Source: Diadema setosum (lineage: Eukaryota; Echinodermata; Echinoidea; Diadematoida; Diadematidae). Taken from it: a stretch of 64,000 bases of DNA. Location: positions 9,378,195-9,442,194 of the forward strand of contig CM067070.1 in the NCBI GenBank assembly GCA_033980235.1. The letters run 5' to 3'. Position 1 is the first letter of the stretch, and each line of letters opens with the position of its first letter. Positions 46,713 to 57,689 of the stretch are shown piece after piece. Under the pieces are notes generated by a model that saw only the letters and a list, made by a program, of their open reading frames with translations, was not told where the DNA came from and did not search any database. Both the position numbers and the translations under genes were made by a program.

Positions 46713-47104
46713 TACTCAATTTGTTCTCCGTGGTCTATATTTCCTTACACCGGATTTTTTATTGGGACCTATGACTTTAACAAGCCTGCTTTTATGTTGG
46801 CATCGTACTTTGCCAAATTATAGCCATCAATGGGTGGCTACTGCTGTAACTTGAACGTTTCGTTTATTTTCATTATCGAGATAAATGTGAACAATCAAGT
46901 GAACGTTTCAACCAAATTATTTGTGCTCCTTTTGTGTTTCGTATAAATTGTAATGATTTCTTATGCTTTTTCTAGAGAAATATGAAAATATATTGAAACG
47001 AAATGAAATGAAAGAATGTTCACACTGCAATGTTTACGTCACCACACACACATAAACACATACACGCACAACCACACACACACACACACACCCACACACA
47101 TATA
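46713..47104. other. No gene; CA microsatellite before the LTR element
   Basis: (CA)n at 47040-47100 borders the retrotransposon insertion point. Confidence 0.7.
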
Positions 47105-48719
47105 TGTCACGAGTGGAGTGACAGACGCTCTCCTCCACTGAGGTCAATTTGCATGGAATTTGTAAATAAGCACTTAAGTATGTAAATTGATGCAAACTGT
47201 TTAACATTTCAATAGAAGAAATTCCAGACCGCTCTCGGTAGAGCCACGGTAGTGCTATGTGTGGCAAGGAGCGGCAGGATGACATCAGGCCGTGGAGGGG
47301 ACATCACGCTGTGGTGTTGTCTCCGTGACACAGTGTATGTGAATGGCCACTCGGTAACGGTGACAGGGTCCGCCACCCCAGTCAATATTAACTAGAGATA
47401 CCCACAGATAGTGGTAAGTGCATTAATTCTGAAATGTTTATGTATTCAATTGGCATAATTCGTTTGTGTAACGGATATCCGAATTGAGAGTGAATTGTGA
47501 TAAAGGTTTCAGTTAATATCACAGGGCGGTGAGTTGGCTCAGTCGGTAGCGCGTCTGCCTCACGATCACGCGGCCCGGGTTCGAACCCGAGTCTTGACTG
47601 AGCAATGTTGTGTGTAAACATACCGTCCCCTCTAGCAAGAGGCAAAACACTCTGTCCCTCGAATAGGACATAAAATGGAGGTCTCGTGTATGAGACAGTC
47701 ACAGCTCATGCACGTAAAAGATCCCGCTTCATTCATTCATCGCAAAGAGCAGGGTGTCTAACCCGGTGAAGTGGTCCCGCAACTCACATCCAACTGGACC
47801 CCATGGAAGACCAGCTTAGTGTAGCTGAATATGGGCTATCCAGCCATCTTCACAGATGGGAAATGAACAACAACAACAACAACAACAACAATATGTGATG
47901 TAGATATAATGGTTATTGTTAAATGCTACAGTTAATATGTGATATAGAATATAGAATGGTTGTTATTTATGGTTGCATATGCTGATATACATTTGTATAT
48001 TCATAATGAGGTAATTTGAACGTTGATTAGGATAATATGAAAGTGCTCAAGTGCTCTGGCTGTAAGTGATCTGAATATTTTAATATTTGAAGGGTTTCCG
48101 GGTTTCCCGAAGGGTCAAGGACCCATTGGCACTGCAAGAGGCAGGTTCATAAAGGCGTCGACTGTCGACCAGCTCCGAGGCAGTATGGGAGCATAGACTG
48201 TCGACTGAACTTCATTCCTGGATGCTGAGGAGACATCGCGAAGACGTCCGTCGGGAGAGCGACCACGCGAACGGCAATCGCGAAGAGTTGGTACGACAGA
48301 CCACGCGACAGTCCATACCAGCACCAGCGTAACGGGGCCCCGTCGTCGACCGACATCGTCATCGACCTGCATTGTCATCGTCATACGTCGTCATAAGCCA
48401 TCGTCACACAACGTACATCCGTGACAGCCATTCGAGGTGAAATGAATCCAATTTGAGTTAAACATAATAAAGTCCTAAGAGCCAGAAAGCCAGTGAGCAG
48501 GAATGATTTATGTTCCGTTTTTTCTCTTTTTATAATTTGCTGTAAAACCAATAGTCACAGTTATAGACAATTAAAATATTTGAGTTAAATGAATGCACAT
48601 TGTTTCCTCCGTTTCTTCTTGTATGAGTTACAGCCTGCCAACAGTTCTCAGAGGTTATGAAAATTTCTTTGTTCTGTTTATTTCCATATAAGGATGGAAA
48701 TCGGGCAAATTCTGTGACA
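47105..48719 (+). repeat. 5' LTR (contains a SINE)
   Basis: 1615 bp, TGTCAC to GTGACA. Longer than the 3' LTR because a SINE is inserted (47520-47889) and because it keeps about 200 bp (roughly 48266-48465) that the 3' LTR lost. AATAAA at 48466-48471 may be the polyadenylation signal. Confidence 0.93.
47520..47889 (+). mobile_element. tRNA-derived SINE, full-length copy
   Basis: Target duplication AATAT at 47515-47519 and 47890-47894. The tRNA-like head has A box TGGCTCAGTCGG (47535-47546) and B box GGTTCGAACCC (47578-47588), the internal Pol III promoter. A body of about 250 bp and a (CAA)n tail follow. The 3' LTR lacks it, so it landed after the retrotransposon. Older copies: 26148-26445 and 32560-32790. 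Confidence 0.92.
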
Positions 48720-48721
48720 AT

Positions 48722-48738
48722 TGGGGGCTTGTCCGGGA
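48722..48738 (+). other. Primer-binding site, tRNA-Pro type
   Basis: TGGGGGCTTGTCCGGGA starts two bases after the 5' LTR. It matches the complement of the usual tRNA-Pro 3' end (TGGGGGCTCGTCCGGGA) with one mismatch. Confidence 0.8.
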
Positions 48739-48820
48739 GAGAGAACTTGGCAGGGATTATTCATACAAGAATTTGAGACGTGATTCATGTAACCTCATGT
48801 TGTGTGTATAAGATATCACA

Positions 48821-49410
48821 ATGGAATTAGAGAAGTACGTACAGTTAGGTAAAGATTGTGGACTGCAAGGTCCAGAACTAGTGGAGTTTGCCCGCACTGA
48901 AAGAGACAAGTATCTCGAAGAAAAGAGACGAGATCAAAAGTTAGAAAGAGATGAATGACAGAGGGAAGAAATAATCAAGCAAAAGAGGATTGAGTTAGAG
49001 ATAGCTCAGTATAGGAGTGTCAATGTGAAGGGAACAAATAGTGTAAGGAGTAGCTTACCAAGCTTGCCGGTGTTTCGCGCTGACTCTGACGATTTGGACG
49101 CTTATCTGTTGCGCTTTGAGAGATATGCAAAACAAAGTCAGTGGCCAGAAGAATGCTGGGCTCCTGCATTGGGGAACCTTTTGACCGGGCGCGCTTTGGA
49201 GGTTTATTCTCTCTTACCGGAAAATGAAGCTGATGACTATGAGAGTCTGAAAGATACACTCTTGCGGCAGTTTGCGCTAACTGAAGAAGGCTTTCGCAAA
49301 CGTTTTCGAGAGGCGCGGCAGAAAATGGGCAAATCATTTGGGCAATTTGCAACGCGCATAACCGGATATGCTACTAGATGGGTAGAGATGTCGGGTACAA
49401 GTAAGTCCTA
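48821..49410 (+). pseudogene. gag, N-terminal part
   Basis: The frame opens at ATG 48821 (MELEKYVQLG), has a TGA at 48956-48958, and continues with FRADSDDLDAYLLRFERYAK, then LLTGRALEVYSLLP and DTLLRQFALTEEGFRKRFRE. This is the capsid-like region of Ty3/gypsy Gag (helical, with the DLDAYLxRFE and GRALEVYxxLP patterns). The reading breaks at the insertion beginning about 49411. Gag would form the particle that packages element RNA. This copy cannot make it because of the stop and the insertions. Confidence 0.85.
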
Positions 49411-49413
49411 TAA

Positions 49414-49846
49414 GGCTGCTTTCACATAGAAGTATTCGGTATTCGCTATTCGCTATTTGCTATTCGAGCACCGAATACACCATCACCCGCACCGTCAACT
49501 CACCATCCCATGTAGTGAGGATTTCTTCCTCCTGCATCGCAGCAAATCTTATTAACAATTTCTAAACTGCATCAGAATGTCGGTCTACATGCTTATATTT
49601 GCTAACGGGCAAATCCAGACCAAAAGTGTCATTATTTCATAAACGAGAGACGGTATACGCTGCAAGAAAATCGAACAAGCTCAATTCCCACTTTGCTATA
49701 CTTTTCGCAGGTATTCGGTACTTTCGAATAGTGCCCTCTTATGTGAACCGGTGTGAGGAAATCCTATCGTTCGATTCAAGCTATTCGCGTGCCCTCGAAA
49801 AACGAGCCCGAATACCCGAATAGTATACTTCTATGTGTGAGCAGCC
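49414..49846. mobile_element. Harbinger-like MITE inside gag
   Basis: Inverted ends GGCTGCTTTCACATAGAAGT and the complement GGCTGCTCACACATAGAAGT, 433 bp. The flanks TAA (left) and TGA (right) would fit a 3-bp target duplication with one change, as for PIF/Harbinger elements. The inside is rich in TATTCG repeats and has no transposase. Confidence 0.65.
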
Positions 49847-49850
49847 TGAA

Positions 49851-51737
49851 CAGTCCAAGCAAGTACCCTGTGAGGGATAAACCTGAAATACCCTCTCAGG
49901 GCTATTCAGCGGCTCAACGAAGCGTTGCGATCGTTATCTCTATTCTCATTGCCGGTCGTTCCGATTTATGACTAGAAATTCTGCGGATTTTGCTGGCTCG
50001 TGCGAGCGCTGCACGCTCGCCATGAGCTGGGTGGCCCTGTACACCCACATGCAGGCCGGACAAGTCGCAGCGTCACATACCAGCCGGGGAGATACCACAC
50101 ACAGTCTTCAAATCCACCAAGTATTGTAAAGTAACTCGCGCTAAGATGGATTGCAACAATTTGCACAAATCCAAACTAATTTAAACTAGGCCTACACTAA
50201 GTACACGTCGTTGCAGGATGATATAAACACAAAAAATAAACAAAATACACAGTTCCCCTACACTCATGTACGCATACAAGCACAAGCACCCACAGCAAAC
50301 ACAAGAGTGTCAACAACATCAAAAGCAAAAACAAAACGAAAACTGGCATCATTCAGAAAGTGTTGAATTCGAGTATTTTATAAGTTATGTTATCAAGATA
50401 CAGTTGTGACTTGTTTTTTGAGAAGAACGTATAACTATTTTTTTTTTCTTTTCAAATCATTTCATGATGTATCAATTATTAAATCTGTATTTAATAGTCA
50501 CATCTTGTATCATCTGCAGTGTGGATATTAGTATATCATACGCATCTATAATATAAGAGTAAGAACATCTTCTATAGACGATCGAACGCAATTTCAAAAC
50601 CCAGTTTTGGCAACTGAATGGATTTCGTTCTCCTACCTGCCCGTGGCCGGTACACTTGCCGAACTGTAAAGATGATGGTATCACACATCTCCTCAACTGG
50701 AACTACAGCTGTATTTTCAGTTATGATTCTCTCACAGTCCCAAGTAGATATAACACAAAACGCCATCTTAGTCTTCATAAAATGTTATCGATGCAGTCAT
50801 GGCAGCGTATATTCCATAATTCAGGGAGGTGGAAAGAGAATTGAATAATTATGCCTAGTTAGTGCACAGGGATAGACTGTACAATGCTAATGTAAGGTCT
50901 CAGTGGCAGCTGACTGGTATCGAGGAAACCCCACTAAAAAAACAACATCACTCCCCCAGCCCACCGAAGAATCCTGGCTGGTATGTGTACGTAACTTTCC
51001 ACAGCAGACACTCTGCCGAGCGAGACTGCCTTTGCAATGTCACAGCACTTTCCCAACGACGCAGGGACGTGATCAGTTCACTTTTGATTTTTCTGATAAA
51101 CTGCGTTGATACCATCTTTTAATGTCCCCTGAAGTTCATACTATAAAGATGTAAGCATCGATTTCATTCTACATAATTCATTTCCAAAATTTACAGTTGT
51201 GATTACATGTACATTACATCAAATGTGAGATGAGTGAGGTTCCTTCGTACAGCAGCGAACAGCGGCAACCAAGCAAGCAACGCGAGCCAGAGAGCAATAC
51301 GATAACCATTCCACGTGGGCTAACAGCACGGAGGCACGCGGTGTGTGCGCGTTTTTCTCTGTTTCAGTAGCGATAGCCTGACAAAATTCAGACCGGATTG
51401 AATGAGACTAAGTGGACAAAATTTTCGAACATGTTGTGCTATGACAGAGAGCGTGTGAATTTTGCTCCCCGCGGATTATCCTGCAAAAGGGTCTATGAAA
51501 GGAAAGACTAATAATCTTCACTCTGAGGGAAAAGGAGCGCAATCCGCGGGGAGCAAAATATACCGTGTGTGTTTAAACGCACGCATGTCGAAGCGGTTTT
51601 GTCGGTTCCCATAGACTTTACACGTGAAGGCGATTCGCTTGGCACTGAGCCAGGTTCGGCGAGCTCGCGCGGTTCTCCCGTTTTATCCTCTATAGGGTAT
51701 TTCGGCGTTATCCTTCACAGGGTAGTTGCCTGGACTG
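49851..51737. mobile_element. TIR DNA element inside gag, unclassified
   Basis: About 50 bp of inverted ends: CAGTCCAAGCAAGTACCCTG against the complement CAGTCCAGGCAACTACCCTG, going on to GAAATACCCT. TGAA, or CTGAA, flanks both ends, giving a 4-5-bp target duplication. The 1.9-kb interior has no recognised transposase. It contains an 18-bp inverted repeat TTTTGCTCCCCGCGGATT at 51455-51472 with its complement at 51540-51557, probably a further nested piece. The superfamily is not determined. Confidence 0.65.
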
Positions 51738-52113
51738 CTGAAGGGCTACTAGAGCTAACGGTGCGTGAACAGCTGCTCGAATGTTGTGATCGTGGATTAT
51801 CTGTTTTCATTCGTGAAAGAAACCCACGATCGGTGAAGGAGATGGCAGATATCGCAGATCGGTATCGGGACGCACACGGGCATGGCGGCTCAGGTAAACG
51901 CGCACGCGACGATAATAAGTCTCGTAACCAGGGCAACGAAGCAAGCCAAGCAAAGAAAGGGGGCGCTACGTCACGTGACAACCAGGGTTGCTTTGTTTGT
52001 GGTAAGCAAGGACATTTTGCTTCGAAGTGTCCAGACCGTAAAACTGACAAGTCGAAAGTAACTAGCAAGCAGTATGTGCCAAAGTCAAAACAGACGGGTC
52101 AACATGTGTGGTA
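51738..52113 (+). pseudogene. gag, C-terminal part with zinc knuckle
   Basis: After the insertions the frame resumes with LLELTVREQLLECCDRGLSV, then ERNPRSVKEMADIADRY, a basic linker and the nucleocapsid CCHC knuckle CFVCGKQGHFASKC (C-x2-C-x4-H-x4-C), ending at a TAG near 52113. The upstream part of this open frame (51569-51737) belongs to the inserted element, not to gag. The knuckle would bind element RNA. The protease frame follows in the -1 register. Confidence 0.85.
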
Positions 52114-52800
52114 GGAGTATGCCCTACTCATGATGCTTACGAGAGAGGGAATGTTAGTGGCACACCTTCTTTTAAACTGATGTGTGGTCACGAGTTACCC
52201 CTTCTTAGCGGTGGGTGTAACGTAGGCACAGACATGCCGACATGTGAAGGTATGTTGAATGGTAAAAGAGTGAAGGTGCTGAGAGACACTGGTTGCAACA
52301 CCGTAGTGGTGAAACGTCAACTGATAGAGGAATCACAGCTGACTGGTGAGATTCAAACTTGCGTGCTCATAGATGGTACTGTGAGAAAAGTGCCACTAGC
52401 AAAAGTTGAAATCGATTCACCATACTTTGTTGGAACAACACATGCTTTATGTATGACGAATCCTATCTACGATCTAATCATAGGTAATGTTAGTGGTGCT
52501 AGGCAGCCTGGCGACGAGGACATCGGATGGAGCGGAGAGGATGCTAGGGAGAAGCCGTCAGCTGAGGAGATGACGACCTCCGGTTCAGAGGCAGAGTCCG
52601 CGGAAGCAGAGTCTTCGAAAGGGACAGCGCAGAACGGCATCACAACGACCTCCGACAGTCGTGATCGTCCCCACACTGACGAGAGTGTGAAGCAGTTACC
52701 AACACCCCTACCTACAACCAACGAAAGTGCAGCAGTAGAGACAAGAGGCATGGGGAAATCGAAGGAACGGCCGTGGAAGAGACTAGGATCAGCAGACTAG
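52108..52800 (+). pseudogene. Retropepsin-like protease region
   Basis: The core is GKRVKVLRDTGCNTVVVKRQ followed by VLIDGTVRKVPLAKVEID and YDLIIGNVSG. This is the aspartic protease fold of Ty3/gypsy elements (LRDTGxxTVVV, then the ILGN-like LIIGN). DTGC replaces the common DTGA. An acidic, Ser/Thr-rich linker of about 100 residues follows and ends at TAG 52798-52800. Beyond that stop the same frame continues into integrase, so the stop looks like decay. It would cleave Gag-Pol. Confidence 0.8.
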
Positions 52801-53222
52801 CCGACGATCACTGCAACCAGGGAGGAGATGATCAGAGAGCAGGCACGCGATGCCACACTGGAGAAACTTCGGAAGTTGGCGGGGAAAGGTGAGGCTAAGG
52901 CTGTAGGGAAAGGAAGTGAGGTCACATATTTTTGTCGTGACAATCTTCTCTTCCGTGAATACAGGTCTCCCTACGTCGAGAGAGGAAAGATATTCACGCA
53001 GCTAGTGGTGCCCCAGCTGTATCGCAGTGAAGTACTCCGACTAGCTCACGACTCCCCTTTGGCAGGTCATTTGCAGACAAAGAAGACGGCTGACCGGATT
53101 CTTGCCCACTTCTATTGGCCAGGAATTCAAGCCGATGTCGAGCGTTACTGTGCATCATGCGATTCATGTCAACGCACTACGCCAAAGGGTAAGATAGGGA
53201 AAGTACCCCTGACCATCCCCCT
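52801..53222 (+). pseudogene. Integrase N-terminal zinc-binding domain
   Basis: Visible are VPQLYRSEVLRLAHDSPLAG, then HLQTKKTADRILAHFYWPGI and YCASCDSCQ. This is the H-H-C-C domain of retroelement integrases (HDxPxAGH then CxxC), with the FYWPG landmark. It is in the same frame as the protease and directly follows it, with no RT in between. A one-base frameshift near 53215-53225 separates it from the catalytic core. Confidence 0.88.
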
Positions 53223-54218
53223 TTGATTGATGCATGTTTCCGTAGAGTGGCGGTCGATTTGATCGGACCACTTGAACCGATCACTGAAAGAGGGAATCGA
53301 TACATCCTGACGATAATCGATCTTGCAACTAGATACCCAGAGGCGGTAGCGCTACCACGAATCGAAGCAGAACGGGTAGCAGAGGCGTTAGTTGAAGTAT
53401 TCTCGAGGTTAGGCATTCCTAATGAGATACTCTCTGATAACGGCACTCAATTCGTTTCAGGTGTGATGAAAGAAGCAGCTCAACTCCTGGGAGTGAAGCA
53501 ATTTCACACCACACCATACCACCCGATGGCGAACGGCGCCTGCGAGAGATTCAACGGCACGTTGAAACAGATGCGGAGGAGGATGTGCCAGGAGCGACAT
53601 GGCGACTGGGACCGCTTCCTGCCAGCTCTTCTCTTCGCATATCGAGAGGTACCTCACGAAAGCCTTGGCTTTTCTCCTTTCGAACTCATGTACGGCCGAG
53701 TGGTGAGAGGACCCATGACAGTACTGAAAGAGCTGTGGACTAAGGAGATCCCTAAGGAGGAAACGAAGACTACGTACCAGTACGTCATCGATCTCCAAAA
53801 CCGACTCGAAAGGACGTGTGAACTCGCCAAAGAGGAGCAGTCCAAAGCATCAAGGAAGTCCAAGAAACACTTCGACGTGAAGACGAAGGAGAGACGCTTC
53901 GAGTGCGGCGACAAAGTGCTACTCCTGTTACCAACGACGAGGAATAAACTGCAAATGCAATGGCGAGGTCCAATCGTGCAGCGAATCGCCAGAGACGATT
54001 ACCGACTGCTTGTGAATGGTAAGGAAAGGACCTACCACGCCAATCTCATGAAGCGGTACATTGGGAGAGAAGACGAGAAAGTCAACGATGTCGAGAGCGA
54101 AAACCAGGGACAACTGGAGGCGAACTACGTCAGTGTCGTGGACGGCGAGGTAGATGATGACGGATCGGTGCCCATCTCATTTCCTCCATCGAAGCGTCGG
54201 AAAGCGTGCATGACGTGA
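53223..54218 (+). pseudogene. Integrase catalytic core and C-terminal domain
   Basis: 331 codons open. The catalytic triad D-D-x35-E is present: D12 in VAVDLIGPL, D72 in LSDNGTQF and E108 in GACERFNG. TTPYHPMANG, YREVPHESLGFSPFELMYGR and a GPY/F-like module (LQMQWRGPIVQRIARDDYRL, then YHANLMKRY) follow. No chromodomain is seen. This domain inserts element cDNA into the genome. The core itself looks undamaged, but it is cut off from its start by the frameshift. Confidence 0.92.
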
Positions 54219-54219
54219 A

Positions 54220-54640
54220 GTGCAACGACGAGCTATAGATGAGGAGAAGATGAGGGAGGTAAAGACTCTCCTGCTGGAGCTCTCGGACGTCATGAACGAT
54301 GTCCCGGGACGGACCGACATCATCGAGCACGCCATCGAAAACTTCTTCTCGAAACGCTTCTCGAAAACTGCTAAAACGCGAGCGCGTGTACCTAATCGCT
54401 GAGCGCGAGTGTCTAGCTCTTGCGTGGGCGGTCAAAAAATTCTCGTACTTTTTGTATGGCCGAGCATTCCAGCTGCAAACTGACCACTACCCGCTTGCTC
54501 ATCTAACACACGCGCGAATGCAAAACCCAAGAGTCATGCGCTGGGCGCTTGCACTGCAGGCATACCAATATCGTGTACAGGTAATCAAGGGCTCAGAAGA
54601 TGTTGGGGCTGATTACCTCAGCAGATGCCATACTGAGTAG
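54220..54640 (+). pseudogene. RT remnant and RNase H C-terminus
   Basis: 54235-54340 reads VKTLLLELSDVMNDVPGRTD and then IIEHAIE, the lead-in to a Ty3/gypsy reverse transcriptase. At about 54340-54380 it jumps, in another frame, to RERVYLIAERECLALAWAVK and later LQTDHYPLAHL, RWALALQAYQYRVQVIKGSE and ADYLSR, the RNase H end. The whole RT catalytic core (YxDD block included) and the first part of RNase H are gone. The junction lies in a CTTCTCGAAA repeat. The order integrase, then RT, is opposite to normal Ty3/gypsy. Confidence 0.88.
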
Positions 54641-55406
54641 AAATAGAGGTGTAAACAGCCCATGCTATCTCTATCATATGTGAGTTAATCACAACGTAAT
54701 TTTGTAATGAATTAATTGTTATTGCTATATACATTGTATGCTAGGAGGTATATTGGAAAGCTATAGTATTACACACATAATGTATGCTGAGTATGAGGTA
54801 GGATAGGCAGTTGACTCATACATCTCTACGGACTGCTCTGAATCAGACACCCCGGTAAATACCGTGCATAAGAAGGTTTTGCACATTACATTTTATTTTG
54901 TAGCAACAGCTAATGCACATAATATGCGATTAGCACAGATATCATAACATTCTCCAATGTTATACTGGCCAACAAAGAGAGTCTGTTGAAATGATGCCGA
55001 TAGTGTCAATTTTGTATTGTGCGGTGCAAAAGGGTAATTGTATTATTGAATTGTGGCTGGTATAATAATGCAAAAGAGTGTTAAAAGAGATATGATGAAG
55101 TTTATATGTTATCCAATTGACTGAGTAAATCAGATTGTATAGTATACTGTGGAGTTTGTTGGTTTGATAGAAAACACATACAAACTGTCTCCTTGGACAG
55201 CAGCCGATATTTGGAACAGTAGTCTGTAATGTATCACGTATCACGACGGGTGAAACAGTGAATTATTTCAAGGAGTATAATGTTTGATTTAGAAGAGTAA
55301 TGGTGAGAAAGTACTTACCTGCTACAGACATTTGATTTTATTTAGAGAGATGAGGTTATTGTTTCAGAGCGACTGTCATCTTAAATGGGGGGGGGGGGGG
55401 GTTATT
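54641..55406. other. Non-coding 3' region of the retrotransposon, with polypurine tract
   Basis: No envelope-like frame. A G run (55387-55401) followed by TTATT lies just before the 3' LTR and is the candidate polypurine primer. Confidence 0.7.
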
Positions 55407-56444
55407 TGTCACGAGTGGAGTGACAGATGCTCTCCTCCACTGAGGTCAATTTGCATGGAATTTGTAAATAAACACTTAAGTATGTAAATTGATGCAAACT
55501 GTTTAACATTTCAATAGAAGAAATTCCAGACCGCTCTCGGTAGAGCCACGGTAGTGCTGTGTGTGGCAAGGAGCGGCAGGATGACATCAGGCCGTGAAGG
55601 GGACATCACGCTGCGGTGCTGTATCCGTGACACAGTGTATGTGAATGGCCACTCGGTAACGGTGACAGGGGCCGCCACCCCAGTCAATATTAACTAGAGA
55701 TACCCACAGATAGTGGTAAGTGCATTAATTCTGAAATGTTTATGTATTCAATTGGAATAATTCGTTTGTGTAACGGATATCCGAATTAAGAGTGAATTGT
55801 AATAAAGGTTTCAGTTAATATGTGATGTAGATATAATGGTTATTGTTAAATGCTACAGTTAATATGTGATATAGAATATAGAATGGTTGTTATTTATGGT
55901 TGCATGAGCTGAGATACATTTGTATATTTATAATGAGGTAATTTGAACGTTGATTAGGATAATATGAAAGTGCTCAAGTGCTCTGGCTGTAAGTGATCTG
56001 AATATTTTAATATTTGAAGGGTTTCCGGGTTTCCCGAAGGGTCAAGGACCCATTGGCACTGCAAGAGGCAGGTTCATAAAGGCGTCGACTGTCGACCAGC
56101 TCCGAGGGAGTATGGGAGCATAGACTGTCGACTGAACTTCATTCCTGGATGCTGAGGAGACATCGCGAAGACGTCCGTTGGGAGAGCGACCAATAAAGTC
56201 CTAAGAGCCAGAAAGTCACTGAGCAGGAATAATTCATGTTCCGTTTTTCTCTTTTTATAATTTGCTGTAAAACCAATAGTCACAGTTATAGACAATTAAA
56301 ATATTTGAGTTAAATGAATGCACATTGTTTCCTCCGTTTCGTCTTGTATGAGTTACAGCCTGCCAACAGTTCTCAGAGGTTATGAAAATTTCTTTGTTCC
56401 GTTTATTTCCATATAAGGATGGAAATCGGGCAAATTCTGTGACA
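55407..56444 (+). repeat. 3' LTR
   Basis: 1038 bp, TGTCAC to GTGACA. It lacks the SINE and about 200 bp present at 48266-48465. AATAAA at 56192-56197. Confidence 0.93.
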
Positions 56445-56454
56445 ATATCCCTAT

Positions 56455-57060
56455 GTAGTCATCCAAGTATGTTTCTTTTCCTCTCATTTTACATTGTTGG
56501 TACCTTTCACGAGATTACCAGGCTCCCCGGAAACAGAGGAAGTCAATTGCTCCATTAACGAAGCTGGGTAAAGCCACTCTCCTGACACGCCTGACGAAAG
56601 AAGTCATCAGATTCGCTAATTTCAGGTGCAGAGTGTTAAGTTGAAATATAATGTTGATAAACTTAGTAATGGGGTTATTCCCCATTTCTTTCCTCAACGA
56701 TTGGCAAGGCAACTGGTGAACACGCAAATGACAACCGTACACGTACAGCAGACGCCAGGATTAAAAAAGAAGGGAAAAATATGTGTTCTCCCTCATGTCT
56801 GTTTTGTTCTTCACCCTCACTATTCATGCTAGTGTGGCACAAGTTGCGCATATAGGGGAATATAAACCTAGGCCAAGAGGACTGAGACGAAAAAAAAAAA
56901 GTTACCCTCTGCAAGCTTCTCCTGAAATAGTTCGTGTCGACCCCCCCCCCCAACAGCCTAGTAATTAAGCATTCAGTTCACCTGTTCCTACCCATTAAAT
57001 AACTTGGACAGGAATCCACATAGTTGTTGCGAGGCAGGGCAAGCTTTGTTGTTTGTGGTT
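56455..57060. repeat. HSP70-unit upstream block, unit C, proximal part
   Basis: This matches 1345-1640 and 21110-21156 plus 21724-21850 (GTTTCTTTTCCTCTCATTTTAC; GAAAGAAGTCATCAGATT; TTGAAATA-x-AATGTTGATAAACT). It continues the unit interrupted at 40560. Confidence 0.65.
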
Positions 57061-57065
57061 GTTAA

Positions 57066-57577
57066 AGGAAAGTTCACCTTCATATACATGTGAATTGAGT
57101 AAATGCAGCAATATTTGTAGAACACATCAGTGCGAGTAAGGAAGATCGGACTCTCCGTTCAACAGTTATGGATCTTTGAAGTTTCTGTTCGGTCACCGCT
57201 GGGTGAGAAGACTACTACAGTTTCTGAAGTCACACGTGAAGGACCACTTAAAGAATGCTTATAGAAAATTCAACATATCTTAATTTTCTCGACTTGACTT
57301 GCCTCTCAGAAGGCGGGAGAATAATATTGCCCTTAACATACGTCAAGGATAAATCGAGGAAATATGCACTCTTTCTTTCAATAACAAAATTGTGAAATTC
57401 TCTTTATATATTCCTTTAATCATTCTACGCGTGTGCTATCATTTGCTGTTGTAGTCTTCTCATTGCAGCAGTGCCTGCGCAGATACTGTTTAAAATTAAT
57501 GACTTTTGAACGGATTGTCCAATTTTTCCCAAACTGCATTAACTCAATCCACATGTACATGAAGGTGGACTTGTCCT
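57066..57577. mobile_element. TTAA-flanked MITE, family 3 (copy 2)
   Basis: TTAA at 57062-57065 and 57578-57581, ends AGGAAAGTTCACCTTCAT and complement AGGACAAGTCCACCTTCAT. Internal phrases (GCAGCAATATTTGTAGAACA) match 21161-21719. Confidence 0.8.
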
Positions 57578-57689
57578 TTAAAGGCTTTTTTTTTTTGTGA
57601 GCAAAACAAGCATAGACACAAGCATAAATACATCACCGAAACGGTCTACAGCTACGGCATTAGGGTCTTTGACAAAGACCGAGGAGTGT

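Larger units (their letters stand above)
47105..56444 (+). mobile_element. Ty3/gypsy LTR retrotransposon, Gmr1-like order, defective
   Basis: The whole element runs from TGTCAC (47105) to GTGACA (56444). Its order is 5' LTR, tRNA-Pro-like primer site, gag, protease, integrase, RT remnant, RNase H, G-rich polypurine tract, 3' LTR. Integrase upstream of RT/RNase H is the hallmark of Gmr1-type elements of deuterostomes. Flanks are ATATA (left) and ATATC (right), an imperfect 5-bp duplication. The copy is dead: nonsense codon and insertions in gag, frameshifts in pol, and most of RT deleted. The two LTRs differ at about 20-25 places over 1 kb by eye. It sits inside HSP70 unit C. Confidence 0.93.

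Noticed and set aside
51569..51737. Start of a longer gag-like protein at 51569
   Set aside because: These codons lie in the inserted TIR element; gag similarity begins only after 51737.
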